Of a stretch of 64,000 nt of DNA, positions 55,649 through 63,700 are shown one piece after another. Source of the DNA: Microbacterium testaceum StLB037 (GTDB taxonomy: Bacteria > Actinomycetota > Actinomycetes > Actinomycetales > Microbacteriaceae). Within the stretch, counting starts at the first letter, position 1. Each line of letters starts with the position of its first letter. Under the pieces are notes generated by a model, which saw nothing but the letters and a program-made list of their open reading frames with translations, searched no databases and was not told where the DNA came from. A program made the translations under genes and the position numbers. Location of the stretch: assembly GCF_008763945.1 (NCBI RefSeq), contig NZ_VTQH01000002.1, forward strand, positions 31,559-95,558, in the 5' to 3' direction.

Positions 55649-56823
55649 GCATCGACAGCCAGCAGGGATTCACCGACGACGAGCGCGAATTGAGCGCGAT
55701 GGTGCGCGAGTTCGCCGACGAGGTGATCGCCCCGCGCTCGTACGAAGCCGACCGCGCCCACCAGCTGCCCCTCGACCTCGTCGAGCAGATGGGCGAGCTG
55801 GGGCTGTTCGGGCTGCCGTTCCCCGAGGAAGTCGGCGGGCAGGGCGGCGACTATGCCAGCCTGTGCGTCGCGATCGAGGGCATCGCGCGCGTCGATCAGT
55901 CCCTGGCCATCACCCTCGAAGCCGGCGTGGGCCTGGGCGCCATGCCGATCTACCGTTACGGCACCGACGCGCAGAAGGCGGAGTACCTGCCCGACCTCGT
56001 CGCCGGTCGCGCCCTCGCCGGATTCGGGCTCACCGAGGCCGAGGCCGGAAGCGATGCCGGCGCCACCCGCACGACCGCGAAGCTCGAGGGCGGCGAGTGG
56101 GTGATCGACGGGACGAAGCAGTTCATCACCAACTCCGGCACCGACATCACCCGCTTCGTGACCGTCACCGCGGTGACCGGCCGCACCGACGCGGGCCGCC
56201 CCGAGATCTCGACGATCATCGTGCCCAACGGCACGCCGGGCTTCACCGTGGGTCCCGCGTACGACAAGGTCGGCTGGAACGCCTCCGACACGCATCCGCT
56301 GACGTTCGACGGCGTGCGGGTTCCCGAGGCGAACCTTCTGGGCCAGCGCGGGCACGGGTTCAAGAACTTCCTCCGCACGCTGGACGAGGGCCGCGTCGCG
56401 ATCGCCGCCCTCGCCACGGGCGCTGCCGAGGGATGCCTCGAAGCCGCCGTCGACTACGCCCGCAGCCGCACCGTCTTCGGCGAGCGCCTGTCGACGCGCC
56501 AGAACATGCAGTTCCTGCTCGCGCGCATGCACGCCCGCGTGCACACCGCCCGTCTCGCGTGGGTGCACGCCGCGCGCCTGTGCGACGCCGGCAAGCCCTT
56601 CTCGGTCGACGCGGCGGTGGCGAAGATGACCGCGAGCGACGCCGCGATGGCGAACGCCCGCGATGCGACACAGGTGTTCGGCGGCAACGGGTTCATCAAC
56701 GAGTACCCCGTAGCTCGGCATTACCGCGACTCGAAGATCCTCGAGATCGGCGAGGGCACGACCGAGGTGCAGCTCATGGTGATCTCGCGCGCGCTGGGGC
56801 TCACGGGTACCGTGGCGGCATGA
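55645..56823 (+). CDS. Acyl-CoA dehydrogenase, probably isovaleryl-CoA dehydrogenase
   Basis: 392 residues. FAD flavoenzyme that makes the alpha-beta double bond of the branched acyl-CoA. Motifs [19 protein letters not shown] and [16 protein letters not shown] are present, ending with the [11 protein letters not shown] region. The catalytic glutamate position cannot be fixed by eye alone, so the substrate is inferred from the gene order. AAGGAG lies about 9 nt before the GTG start, and the stop overlaps the MaoC gene start (ATGA). Confidence 0.88.
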   Translation: MSIDSQQGFTDDERELSAMVREFADEVIAPRSYEADRAHQLPLDLVEQMGELGLFGLPFPEEVGGQGGDYASLCVAIEGIARVDQSLAITLEAGVGLGAMPIYRYGTDAQKAEYLPDLVAGRALAGFGLTEAEAGSDAGATRTTAKLEGGEWVIDGTKQFITNSGTDITRFVTVTAVTGRTDAGRPEISTIIVPNGTPGFTVGPAYDKVGWNASDTHPLTFDGVRVPEANLLGQRGHGFKNFLRTLDEGRVAIAALATGAAEGCLEAAVDYARSRTVFGERLSTRQNMQFLLARMHARVHTARLAWVHAARLCDAGKPFSVDAAVAKMTASDAAMANARDATQVFGGNGFINEYPVARHYRDSKILEIGEGTTEVQLMVISRALGLTGTVAA

Positions 56824-57287
56824 TCGAGCAGCGCGGCCTGTATCTGGAGGAATTCGTCGTCGGGGAGACCTACGCGCACCGCCCCGGAAGGACGGTGACG
56901 GATGCCGACAACGTGGTCTTCACGACCCTCACGATGAACCCGCAAGCCCTGCACCTCGATGCCGCGTACGCGGCGACCCAGCCGTTCGGGCGCCCGCTGG
57001 TGAACTCGATGTGGACCTTGTCGACCCTCGTGGGACTCTCGGTGGCCCAGCTCACCCAGGGGACGCTCGTCGCGCAGCTCGGGCTGACCGACGTGAGCTT
57101 CCCGGCTCCGCTGTTCGTCGGCGACACCCTGACCGCCGAGACCGAGATCGTCTCGGTGCGCCCCTCGGCCTCGCGCCCGGGGCAGGGGATCGTCGTCATG
57201 GAGCACACCGGCCGCTCGCAGAACGACGAGGTGGTCGCCACCGCGACCCGCACGGTGCTGGTGTGGGCGCAGGAGGCGGCGGCGTGA
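56820..57287 (+). CDS. MaoC-family enoyl-CoA hydratase
   Basis: 155 residues, single hotdog fold with the MaoC-like [22 protein letters not shown] segment after [20 protein letters not shown]. By analogy with the M. tuberculosis Rv2499c locus, it would hydrate 3-methylglutaconyl-CoA or a related (R)-specific enoyl-CoA in leucine degradation. ATGA overlap with the dehydrogenase gene. Confidence 0.87.
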   Translation: MIEQRGLYLEEFVVGETYAHRPGRTVTDADNVVFTTLTMNPQALHLDAAYAATQPFGRPLVNSMWTLSTLVGLSVAQLTQGTLVAQLGLTDVSFPAPLFVGDTLTAETEIVSVRPSASRPGQGIVVMEHTGRSQNDEVVATATRTVLVWAQEAAA

Positions 57288-57337
57288 GCGGGTCCCTCCC
57301 CGAGCCGCGCGGCGCGTTCGACGGGGGTTCCGCGTGA
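57284..57337 (+). CDS. Possible 17-codon coupled mini-ORF between maoC and citE
   Basis: A GTG-initiated ORF of 17 sense codons ([16 protein letters not shown] after the start residue) overlaps the MaoC stop by GTGA at its 5' end and the CitE start by GTGA at its 3' end. It fills the whole 46-bp gap, so ribosomes could pass from maoC to citE without leaving. It may code for a micro-peptide or only be a translational bridge; it could also be chance. Confidence 0.35.
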   Translation: MSGSLPEPRGAFDGGSA

Positions 57338-58149
57338 GCGCGTCGTTCTCGCTCGGCCCCGCGCTCCTGTTCGTGCCCGGCGACCGACCGGAGCGGCTGT
57401 CGAAGGCCCTCGAGAGGGCGGATGCCGCGATCCTCGACCTCGAAGACGCCGTCGCCCCGGATGCCAAGGCGCACGCCCGCGCGGAGTTGATCGCCGCCGA
57501 CCCCGACCCCGAGCGCGTCATCGTGCGGGTCAACGGACCCGAGACGCCCGACTTCGCGCTCGACCTCGTCGCTATCGCGCAGACCCGCGTGCGGCGCGTG
57601 ATGGTGGCGAAGGCCGAGGACCCGGCAGCGCTCACCCCGCTCGAGGGGTACGAGGTGATCGTGCTGTGCGAGACGGCCCGCGGGGTGGTCGCCGCCGAGC
57701 ATCTCGCCGCGCTTGCGCAGGTCGTCGCGCTGATGTGGGGTGCCGAGGACCTCGTGGCGAGCCTGGGCGGCACCTCGAGTCGCCGCGACGACGGCTCGTA
57801 CCGCGACATCGCACGCCTCGCGCGGGCCCGGGTGTTGCTCGCCGCTGGAGCCTTCGGCAAGAAGGCCATCGACGCCGTGCACGTCGACATCGCGGATCTG
57901 GACGGGCTCTCGGATGAGGCGCGTGATGCCGTGGCATCCGGATTCACGGCCACCGCGTGCATCCACCCCGGGCAGGTCGCCACCATCCGCGAGGCGTACG
58001 CGCCGCCCCCCGAGCAGGTGGAGTGGGCGCGCGGAGTGCTCGCCGCGGCCGAGGGCGAGCGGGGAGTGTTCCGTTTCGAGGGGCGGATGATCGACGAGCC
58101 CATCCTGCGCCACGCCCGGTCGCTGGTGGCGCGGGCGGGGATTCTCTAG
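57334..58149 (+). CDS. citE: CitE-like acyl-CoA lyase (beta-hydroxyacyl-CoA lyase type)
   Basis: 271 residues, TIM-barrel HpcH/HpaI family. Magnesium-binding glutamate and aspartate lie in LDLEDAVAP and MWGAEDLVASLGG; FVPGDRPERLSKAL binds CoA. It is a stand-alone CitE without citrate lyase alpha/gamma partners. The M. tuberculosis homologue at the equivalent place (Rv2498c) cleaves (R)-HMG-CoA and citramalyl-CoA, so it probably completes leucine degradation to acetoacetate and acetyl-CoA. Its stop and the stop of the convergent phosphatase gene share the tetranucleotide CTAG. Confidence 0.9.
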   Translation: MSASFSLGPALLFVPGDRPERLSKALERADAAILDLEDAVAPDAKAHARAELIAADPDPERVIVRVNGPETPDFALDLVAIAQTRVRRVMVAKAEDPAALTPLEGYEVIVLCETARGVVAAEHLAALAQVVALMWGAEDLVASLGGTSSRRDDGSYRDIARLARARVLLAAGAFGKKAIDAVHVDIADLDGLSDEARDAVASGFTATACIHPGQVATIREAYAPPPEQVEWARGVLAAAEGERGVFRFEGRMIDEPILRHARSLVARAGIL

Positions 58150-58733
58150 CTCGCGACGCCGGCGTAGGCCAGCATCTCCCAGTGATCGCCGTCGAGGCGG
58201 AACGTCGTCGCCGAGCAGTTCGGCAGGCGCTCGCCCTCGCGGGGGAACTCCCCGTCGGTGGCGAACATGATGACCTCGCGGATGAGCGCCCCGTGCGCGA
58301 CGGCGATCACGTCGACGCCATCGGGGGCGGATGCCACGGCCTCGGCGAGCGCGGCCAGCGCACGCTCGCGCACGACCGGCCAGGTCTCAGCACCGGGCAC
58401 ATCGGCCGCGTGCCAGGGTCCGTAGGTGTCGTAGAAGGTGGGTGCGTCCATGCCCTCGGCCTCGCCGTACGAGCGCTCCTGCAGGCCCGGGAAGCGACGC
58501 GAGACCTCGGTGCCGAGAGCTGCGGCGATGATGTCGGCCGTCTCGGCGGCACGACCCAGGTCGCTCGAGACGACGACGACCTCACGACCGGCGTACTCCG
58601 CGGCGAGGGTCTCGGCGATGCCGCGCGCCTGCACACGACCCGTGTCGTTCAGGGGGATGTCGGTCGACCCCTGGATGCGTCCCTCGTAGTTCCACGCCGT
58701 CTCGCCATGCCGCACCAGAGTAAGAATCGTCAC
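58146..58733 (-). CDS. Histidine phosphatase family protein (phosphoglycerate mutase-like)
   Basis: 195 residues. Catalytic RHGET (His phosphorylated) near residue 8, second Arg in SSDLGRAAETA, Glu in LQERSYGEAEG and the second catalytic His in VAHGALIREV. The family includes broad-specificity phosphatases and cofactor-dependent mutases; this short form is probably a phosphatase. GTG start at 58733. Confidence 0.88.
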   Translation of the reverse strand: MTILTLVRHGETAWNYEGRIQGSTDIPLNDTGRVQARGIAETLAAEYAGREVVVVSSDLGRAAETADIIAAALGTEVSRRFPGLQERSYGEAEGMDAPTFYDTYGPWHAADVPGAETWPVVRERALAALAEAVASAPDGVDVIAVAHGALIREVIMFATDGEFPREGERLPNCSATTFRLDGDHWEMLAYAGVAS

Positions 58734-58785
58734 GCCTCGAGCCTAACCGGCGCGGAGGGAGCGGATGCCGGGAGGCGGACGAACC

Positions 58786-58917
58786 GTCAGAGCAGTCCGG
58801 CAGCCGATCGGCGGAGGCTTTCAGCACGTCGCTCGTGCCGCCGCGGGTGTCGTCGGCGTCAGAGCAGTCCGGGCAGCCGATCCGCGAACGCCCGCAGCAC
58901 GTGCGTCGTGCCGCCGT
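58786..58917. repeat. Degenerate direct repeat of the sir2 3' end
   Basis: The last ~60 bp of the sir2 coding region (58858-58917) are repeated, diverged, just after the sir2 stop (58786-58843; offset 72 bp). Both begin GTCAGAGCAGTCCGG and share CAGCCGATC, CAGCAC and TCGTGCCGCCG. Translated, the copy reads KASADRLPDC against RAFADRLPGLL at the Sir2 C-terminus. Confidence 0.8.
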
Positions 58918-59707
58918 CGATCTTGACCGCCGCGCGCTGGTCGGCGCGGGTCTCGCCGCGGTTGACGATCACCACGGGGAGGCGCTTGCGACGCGCCCGC
59001 TCGACGAGCCGGATGCCGGAGTTGACCACGAGCGACGAACCGGCGATGACGAGAGCCTCGCTGGTGTGGACCAGCTGCTCGGCCTCGCGGAACTTCTCGA
59101 CCGGGATGTACTCGCCGAAGAACACGACGTCGGGCTTGAGCGTTCCCCCGCACACGGAGCACACCGGCACGACGAAGCCGTCGGCGCTCGCCGGGGTGAC
59201 ATCGCCGTCGGGACCGAGCTCGACGTTTTCGGGGAGCGAGATCCACGGGTTGTCGGCCTCGACCCGCTCGGCCAGATCACGGCGGTCGAACACCTGCCCG
59301 CACTGCAGACACCCGACCCGGCGCATCGTGCCGTGCAGCTCGACGACCCGGCCGCTGCCGGCGCGCACGTGCAGACCGTCGACGTTCTGCGTGATCACCC
59401 CGTTCGCCACCCCCGCGGCCTCGAGGTCGGCGAGCGCGCGGTGGCCGTCGTTCGGCTGCGCGGCGGCGAACACCTTCCACCCCAGGTGGCTGCCCACCCA
59501 GTAGCGGCGGCGCGCGTCGGCGCTGGAGAGGAACTGCTGCGCGGTCATGGGCGTCCGCGTGGGAGCACCCTTTCCGCGGTAGTCGGGGATCCCGGAGTCG
59601 GTCGACACACCGGCGCCCGTGAGGACGGCGATCCTGCGCCCGGCGAGGACGTCGACGGCGCGATCGATGGATGCCGAGAACCCGGCATCCTGCGTCGTGT
59701 CGGTCAT
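58859..59707 (-). CDS. Sir2-family NAD-dependent protein deacylase
   Basis: 282 residues. NAD-binding GAGVSTDSGIPDYRGKG, catalytic QNVDGLH, and a zinc site with CLQCG and CSVCGG (two CxxC pairs). It removes acyl groups from lysine while consuming NAD; substrates often include acyl-CoA synthetases. GGAGG lies 5 nt before the ATG at 59707. A near-perfect RecA-NDp-type promoter lies just upstream. The gene is followed by a decayed copy of its own 3' end. Confidence 0.92.
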   Translation of the reverse strand: MTDTTQDAGFSASIDRAVDVLAGRRIAVLTGAGVSTDSGIPDYRGKGAPTRTPMTAQQFLSSADARRRYWVGSHLGWKVFAAAQPNDGHRALADLEAAGVANGVITQNVDGLHVRAGSGRVVELHGTMRRVGCLQCGQVFDRRDLAERVEADNPWISLPENVELGPDGDVTPASADGFVVPVCSVCGGTLKPDVVFFGEYIPVEKFREAEQLVHTSEALVIAGSSLVVNSGIRLVERARRKRLPVVIVNRGETRADQRAAVKIDGGTTHVLRAFADRLPGLL

Positions 59708-59726
59708 GCACACCTCCGTCTCATCG

Positions 59727-59749
59727 AGTCTATGGCGGGGCACCGACAC
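59727..59749 (-). promoter_or_regulatory. PafBC/RecA-NDp-like promoter of sir2
   Basis: Minus-strand reading: GTGTCGGTG (59741-59749), 8 nt, TAGACT (59727-59732), then a 19-nt leader with a GGAGG site. It is the best match in the window to the mycobacterial consensus (only the first base differs). Confidence 0.7.
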
Positions 59750-59826
59750 CGGCTCGCGCGTGCAGCGGGTTCCGCCTCGGCGGGCCCGTGTCACTCGGTG
59801 GCGCGCTCGAAAGGGAGACTGGGGGG

Positions 59827-61029
59827 ATGAGCTCCTTCCCCCGGCCCGCCATGCTCGACGTCACCTCGCTCCGCCGCGTGCGGCCCTGGGGCGGCGACCC
59901 CGTCGACATCGCCATCGACGAGGGGCGGATCACCACGATCACCCCCGCCGCCGCCGATCCCATCGGCATCCGGGAATTCGACGGGCGCGGGCTCCTCGCC
60001 CTGCCGGGCATCGTGAACGCCCACGCGCACGTCGACAAGTCGTGGTGGGGGCTGCCGTGGCAGTCGTACGGCGGCGAGAGCTCGACCGAGGGACGCATCC
60101 GCCACGAGCGGGAGCAGCGCGACGCGCTCGGCATCCCCTCCCTCGAGCGCTCGGCGTTCGTGCTGCGCGAGCTCGTGCGCCACGGCACCACCGCGATCCG
60201 CACGCACGTCGACGTCGACACCAGCGTGGGACTGCGCGGGATCGAGGCGGTCGAAGAGGCGGTGGCGGCGTACGGCGGCGCCCTCGACGTGCAGATCGTC
60301 GCGTTCCCGCAGGACGGCGTGCTCCGACGCCCCGGGGTGCTCGAGCTGCTGCGCGAGGCCGCGGCCCGCGACAGCGTCACGGGGATCGGGGGACTCGACC
60401 CCGCCTCGATCGACCGCGACCCGGTGGGCCAGATCGACGCCCTCACCGCGCTCGCCGCCGAGACCGGCGTCGGCCTCGACATCCACCTGCACGACCCGGC
60501 CGAGCTCGGGGCGTTCCAGATCGAGCTGATCGTCGACCGCACGCAGCGCCTCGGCCTCGGAGGTCGGGTCACCATCGCCCACGGGTTCGCCGTCGCACAG
60601 CTCGACCCCGCCCGCCGCCGCGACCTGCTCGCCGCGATGGGCGAGGCGGGCGTCTCGATGACCACCGTCGCCCCGCTACGGCTCGCCCAGCTGCCCCTCG
60701 CCGAGCTCGACGCGGCCGGAGTCCGGCTGGGGCTCGGCACCGACGGCATCCGGGATCTGTGGAGCCCGTTCGGAACCGGCGACACGCTCGGCATCGCCTG
60801 GCAGTACGCCCGCGCCGGCGGCCTCATGCACGACGACGAGCTGCTGCGCGTGGTGCAGCTCGCGACGAGCGCCGGCGCGTGGGCCGTGGGGCGCGATGTG
60901 CACGACCTCGTCGAGGGCGCGCGCGCCGACATCGTGCTCGTGGATGCCGAGAACCCCCTGGACGCGCTCGTCCGCCAGCCCGAGCGGGCCCTGGTGATCG
61001 CCGGGGGTCGCGCGCTGCACGTGGCATGA
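59827..61029 (+). CDS. Amidohydrolase, cytosine deaminase-like
   Basis: 400 residues. TIM-barrel metal-dependent hydrolase with N-terminal and C-terminal beta-sandwich parts: metal ligands NAHAHVDK, DIHLHD and IAHGF, and catalytic Asp in LGTDGIRD. The arrangement resembles cytosine/isocytosine deaminases (CodA branch); the substrate remains open. The ATG at 59827 follows GGGGGG. It is divergent from sir2 across 119 bp. No transporter is adjacent. Confidence 0.85.
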   Translation: MSSFPRPAMLDVTSLRRVRPWGGDPVDIAIDEGRITTITPAAADPIGIREFDGRGLLALPGIVNAHAHVDKSWWGLPWQSYGGESSTEGRIRHEREQRDALGIPSLERSAFVLRELVRHGTTAIRTHVDVDTSVGLRGIEAVEEAVAAYGGALDVQIVAFPQDGVLRRPGVLELLREAAARDSVTGIGGLDPASIDRDPVGQIDALTALAAETGVGLDIHLHDPAELGAFQIELIVDRTQRLGLGGRVTIAHGFAVAQLDPARRRDLLAAMGEAGVSMTTVAPLRLAQLPLAELDAAGVRLGLGTDGIRDLWSPFGTGDTLGIAWQYARAGGLMHDDELLRVVQLATSAGAWAVGRDVHDLVEGARADIVLVDAENPLDALVRQPERALVIAGGRALHVA

Positions 61030-61076
61030 GGTCGGGGTTCCGCGCGGGGTGAGGCCCCCCTTCGTCGAGTGTCCAG

Positions 61077-61111
61077 GACACCCGGACGGTTTCGGGATTC
61101 GTCCGGGTGTC
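61077..61111. repeat. 12-bp perfect inverted repeat between the amidohydrolase and SpoU genes
   Basis: GACACCCGGACG (61077-61088), 11 nt, CGTCCGGGTGTC (61100-61111). An overlapping shorter palindrome GTGTCC-A-GGACAC lies at 61069-61081. It could be the terminator of the upstream gene (no T-tract) or an operator for the downstream one. Confidence 0.65.
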
Positions 61112-61182
61112 GGGGACAGTCACCGCGGGGTGGCGCGTTGGACGCTCACCGTGCGGACCGGACGTGCTGGGAGGATGGGGGA

Positions 61183-61992
61183 ATGCCCGTCATCCCGCTC
61201 GACTCCGCCGACGACCCGCGCCTCGCGGACTACCGAGACCTGACCGACGTGTCCCTGCGACGCGTGTCGGAGCCCGCGGGCGGGCTGTACATCGCCGAGT
61301 CGTCGAAGGTGCTCGACCGCGCCCTGCGCGCGGGGCACCGGCCGCGCTCGGTCCTCGTGCAGGAGAAGTTCCTCGCCGATGCCCTCGCGCTGGTGGGGGA
61401 GGACGCCGAGGTCTACGTCGTCCCGGCGGAGATCGCCGAGCAGGTCACCGGCTACACCGTGCACCGGGGCCTGCTGGCGTCGATGCATCGCCCGGCCCTG
61501 GCATCCGTCGACGAGGTCGTCCGCGACGCGAGGCTCGTCGTCGTGCTCGAAGACATCGTGGACCACACCAATATCGGCGCGGCCTTCCGTTCCGCGGCGG
61601 CTCTCGGAGCGGATGCCGTGCTCATCACGCCCCGGTGCGCCGATCCGCTGTACCGCCGCAGTGTTCGCGTGAGCATGGGCACGGTGTTCCAGGTGCCGTG
61701 GACGCGCCTGCCCGAGTGGGCCGAGGCGAAGCCGCTGCTGCACGACGCCGGGTTCCATCTCGCCGCGATGGCCCTGTCGGACGACGCGGTGAGCCTGGAT
61801 GCGTTCTCGGCCGCGGGGCACGAGCGCGTCGCCCTGCTGATGGGTTCGGAGGGCGACGGCCTGAGCCGCGGCGCGCTCGCCGCCGCCGACACGGTCGTGA
61901 CCATTCCGATGGCCGGGGGAGTGGACTCGCTCAACGTCGCCGCGGCGAGCGCGGTGGCGCTGTGGGAACTGACGCGAGGTCGCCGGGGCTGA
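61183..61992 (+). CDS. SpoU/TrmH-family RNA 2'-O-ribose methyltransferase
   Basis: 269 residues. SPOUT-class knot with the three TrmH motifs: DHTNIGAAFRSAAALG, ALLMGSEGDGLSRG and IPMAGGVDSLNVAAASAVALWE. An N-terminal L30e-like substrate-binding domain precedes it (YIAESSKVLDRALRAGHRPRSVLV). It methylates rRNA or tRNA. The exact target is not readable, and no antibiotic-producer context suggests a thiostrepton-type resistance role. GGAGG lies about 8 nt before the ATG. Confidence 0.9.
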   Translation: MPVIPLDSADDPRLADYRDLTDVSLRRVSEPAGGLYIAESSKVLDRALRAGHRPRSVLVQEKFLADALALVGEDAEVYVVPAEIAEQVTGYTVHRGLLASMHRPALASVDEVVRDARLVVVLEDIVDHTNIGAAFRSAAALGADAVLITPRCADPLYRRSVRVSMGTVFQVPWTRLPEWAEAKPLLHDAGFHLAAMALSDDAVSLDAFSAAGHERVALLMGSEGDGLSRGALAAADTVVTIPMAGGVDSLNVAAASAVALWELTRGRRG

Positions 61993-62025
61993 CGCCCGGC
62001 GCGGGCCCACGCCGCCGCGCCGACG

Positions 62026-62703
62026 TCACTCCGCCGGCGGAGGCCCGCTGAACGAGCGCTCGCGAATCCAGCGTTCCGACTCGGCCGCGGCGCGCACGCG
62101 CGGATCGGGGTCGTTCTCGAGCGCCTCGATCACCTCGGCGGGAAGGTCGCGCTCGCCGGCGAGATACCACCTGTCGACGACGGAGCCCTCGCGCAGCACG
62201 CGCCGCGCGCGGTCATCGTCGCGGGGGAGACCCTCGGAAGGGGTGTCACCGCGCTCGATCGCGAGCTGCAGGTGTGCCGGGAGCGTTCCGGGACCCGCGG
62301 GGGTCTCGCCGGCGGTGAACAGTGTCACGATGACATCCGCCCCCTCCCACACGAGCCAGTCGATGTCGTCGGTGCCCCAACGCTCGTCGTCGACGGGCCA
62401 CGTGGACCAGTCCGGTCCCTCGGAGTCGAAGGTCCACCGGTGCGGCTCGGCCTTCAGGGCCGCGGCGACCGCCAGGGCGGCCTCGCGGACCGACCGCTCC
62501 GACCCGTCGAAGAACACCGAGACGTTCGGCGCCCATGCGGACGACAGCAGATCCCAGCCGTCGGCTCCGAAGCGCCCGCTCTCGACCTCGGGTGTCCAGC
62601 CCGCGGCGTCGAGCCCTTCGGCGAGGTGCTCGGCGTCACGCAGCAGCGTGTCGGAATCGGCCGCGCGCAACAGCGCGGTCACTGCGTCGGGAAGCGGGGC
62701 CAC
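62026..62703 (-). CDS. Uncharacterised protein with C-terminal HEAT-like segment, partner of the GDSL gene
   Basis: 225 residues; I do not recognise the main domain. The N-terminal and middle part is acidic with many Trp (DDIDWLVWEGADVIVTLF), and the C-terminal 45 residues (DLPAEVIEALENDPDPRVRAAAE) look like one HEAT-type repeat. The GTG start at 62703 lies 5 bp after the GDSL stop, so both are probably cotranscribed from the candidate damage promoter at 63599. Confidence 0.7.
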   Translation of the reverse strand: MAPLPDAVTALLRAADSDTLLRDAEHLAEGLDAAGWTPEVESGRFGADGWDLLSSAWAPNVSVFFDGSERSVREAALAVAAALKAEPHRWTFDSEGPDWSTWPVDDERWGTDDIDWLVWEGADVIVTLFTAGETPAGPGTLPAHLQLAIERGDTPSEGLPRDDDRARRVLREGSVVDRWYLAGERDLPAEVIEALENDPDPRVRAAAESERWIRERSFSGPPPAE

Positions 62704-62708
62704 GGTCG

Positions 62709-63581
62709 TCAGACCTGCGTCTCGCGGGAGGCCGCCGCGTCCTGACCCGGGGCGAGCGTCACCACGGGCAGCGGCTCGGGGCGCTTGGGCAGGATGTGAT
62801 CGCCCGACGATTGGTGACGCAGACGCCGCAGCACCCACGGCACGAGGTACGACCGCGCCCAGACCAGGTCTTTCTCGCGCGCGGCGCGCCACGTCGTGAT
62901 CGCCTGGGTGCCCGCCTGCATCGGCTCCAGGTCGTTCGGCACGTTGAGCGCGCGAAGCACCATGCGGGCGATCTCGTGGTGGCCCAGGGAGTTGTAGTGC
63001 AGGCGGTCGTCGTCGAAGAAGCGCATGTCCTGCACCTCTTTCAAGCCCCACTGATCGGCGACGACGCAGTCGTAGCGGTCGGCGATCGAGCGGATGTTCT
63101 CGTTGTAGATGGCGACCTTGCCCCGGATGCCGCGGAACACCGGAGTGAAGTCGGTATCGACGCCCGTGAAGACCACGACGGTGGCGCCGTCGCGTCGAAG
63201 GCGTCGGACGGCGTCTTCGAACTGCTGCGACACGACGTCGGGGTCCGTCCCGGGGCGGATGACGTCGTTGCCGCCCGCCGAGAGGGTGATGAGGTCGGGC
63301 TTGAGCGCGAGTGCCGGTTCGATCTGGTCGGCGACGATCTGGGCGATGAGCTTCCCGCGCACGGCGAGGTTGGCGTACGCGAAGTCGTCGACCTGCGCGC
63401 CGAGCACCTCGGCGACACGGTCGGCCCAGCCGCGATGGCCGCCGTCGGGCAGGGGATCGCCGATGCCCTCGGTGAACGAATCCCCCAGGGCGACGAAGCG
63501 CCGCCAGGGGTGGGGGCCGGCGTTGTCGGGCGCGGCTGAGGACGCGGACGAGGTGCGGGGCGAGTGCGGATCGAGAGTCAT
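62709..63581 (-). CDS. SGNH/GDSL hydrolase
   Basis: 290 residues. Four SGNH blocks: GDSFTEG (Ser), a Gly in the second block (YANLAVRGK), SAGGNDVI (Asn), and the DRLHYNSLGH block (Asp and His). No signal peptide is visible, so a cytosolic esterase is likely, despite many family members being secreted. The ATG at 63581 has a GGAGG site about 6-9 nt upstream. Confidence 0.9.
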   Translation of the reverse strand: MTLDPHSPRTSSASSAAPDNAGPHPWRRFVALGDSFTEGIGDPLPDGGHRGWADRVAEVLGAQVDDFAYANLAVRGKLIAQIVADQIEPALALKPDLITLSAGGNDVIRPGTDPDVVSQQFEDAVRRLRRDGATVVVFTGVDTDFTPVFRGIRGKVAIYNENIRSIADRYDCVVADQWGLKEVQDMRFFDDDRLHYNSLGHHEIARMVLRALNVPNDLEPMQAGTQAITTWRAAREKDLVWARSYLVPWVLRRLRHQSSGDHILPKRPEPLPVVTLAPGQDAAASRETQV

Positions 63582-63598
63582 CGAAACCTCCGTCCTCC

Positions 63599-63621
63599 AC
63601 GGTACCCCCGGCCTCCGACAT
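63599..63621 (-). promoter_or_regulatory. PafBC/RecA-NDp-like promoter of the GDSL gene
   Basis: Minus-strand reading: ATGTCGGAG (63613-63621), 8 nt, TACCGT (63599-63604), followed by a 17-nt leader that contains the ribosome-binding site. Confidence 0.65.
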
Positions 63622-63700
63622 CGCCAGGGCCCGGCGCTCGGGCCGCCCCCGGGATGCTCCGTCGCCGGCCCGCCCGGCGGCGCGCGGGCCGCGCGGACGT

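Noticed and set aside
61183..61992. SpoU methyltransferase as a thiostrepton-type resistance gene
   Set aside because: General TrmH/SpoU motifs only; no thiopeptide or other biosynthetic cluster nearby.
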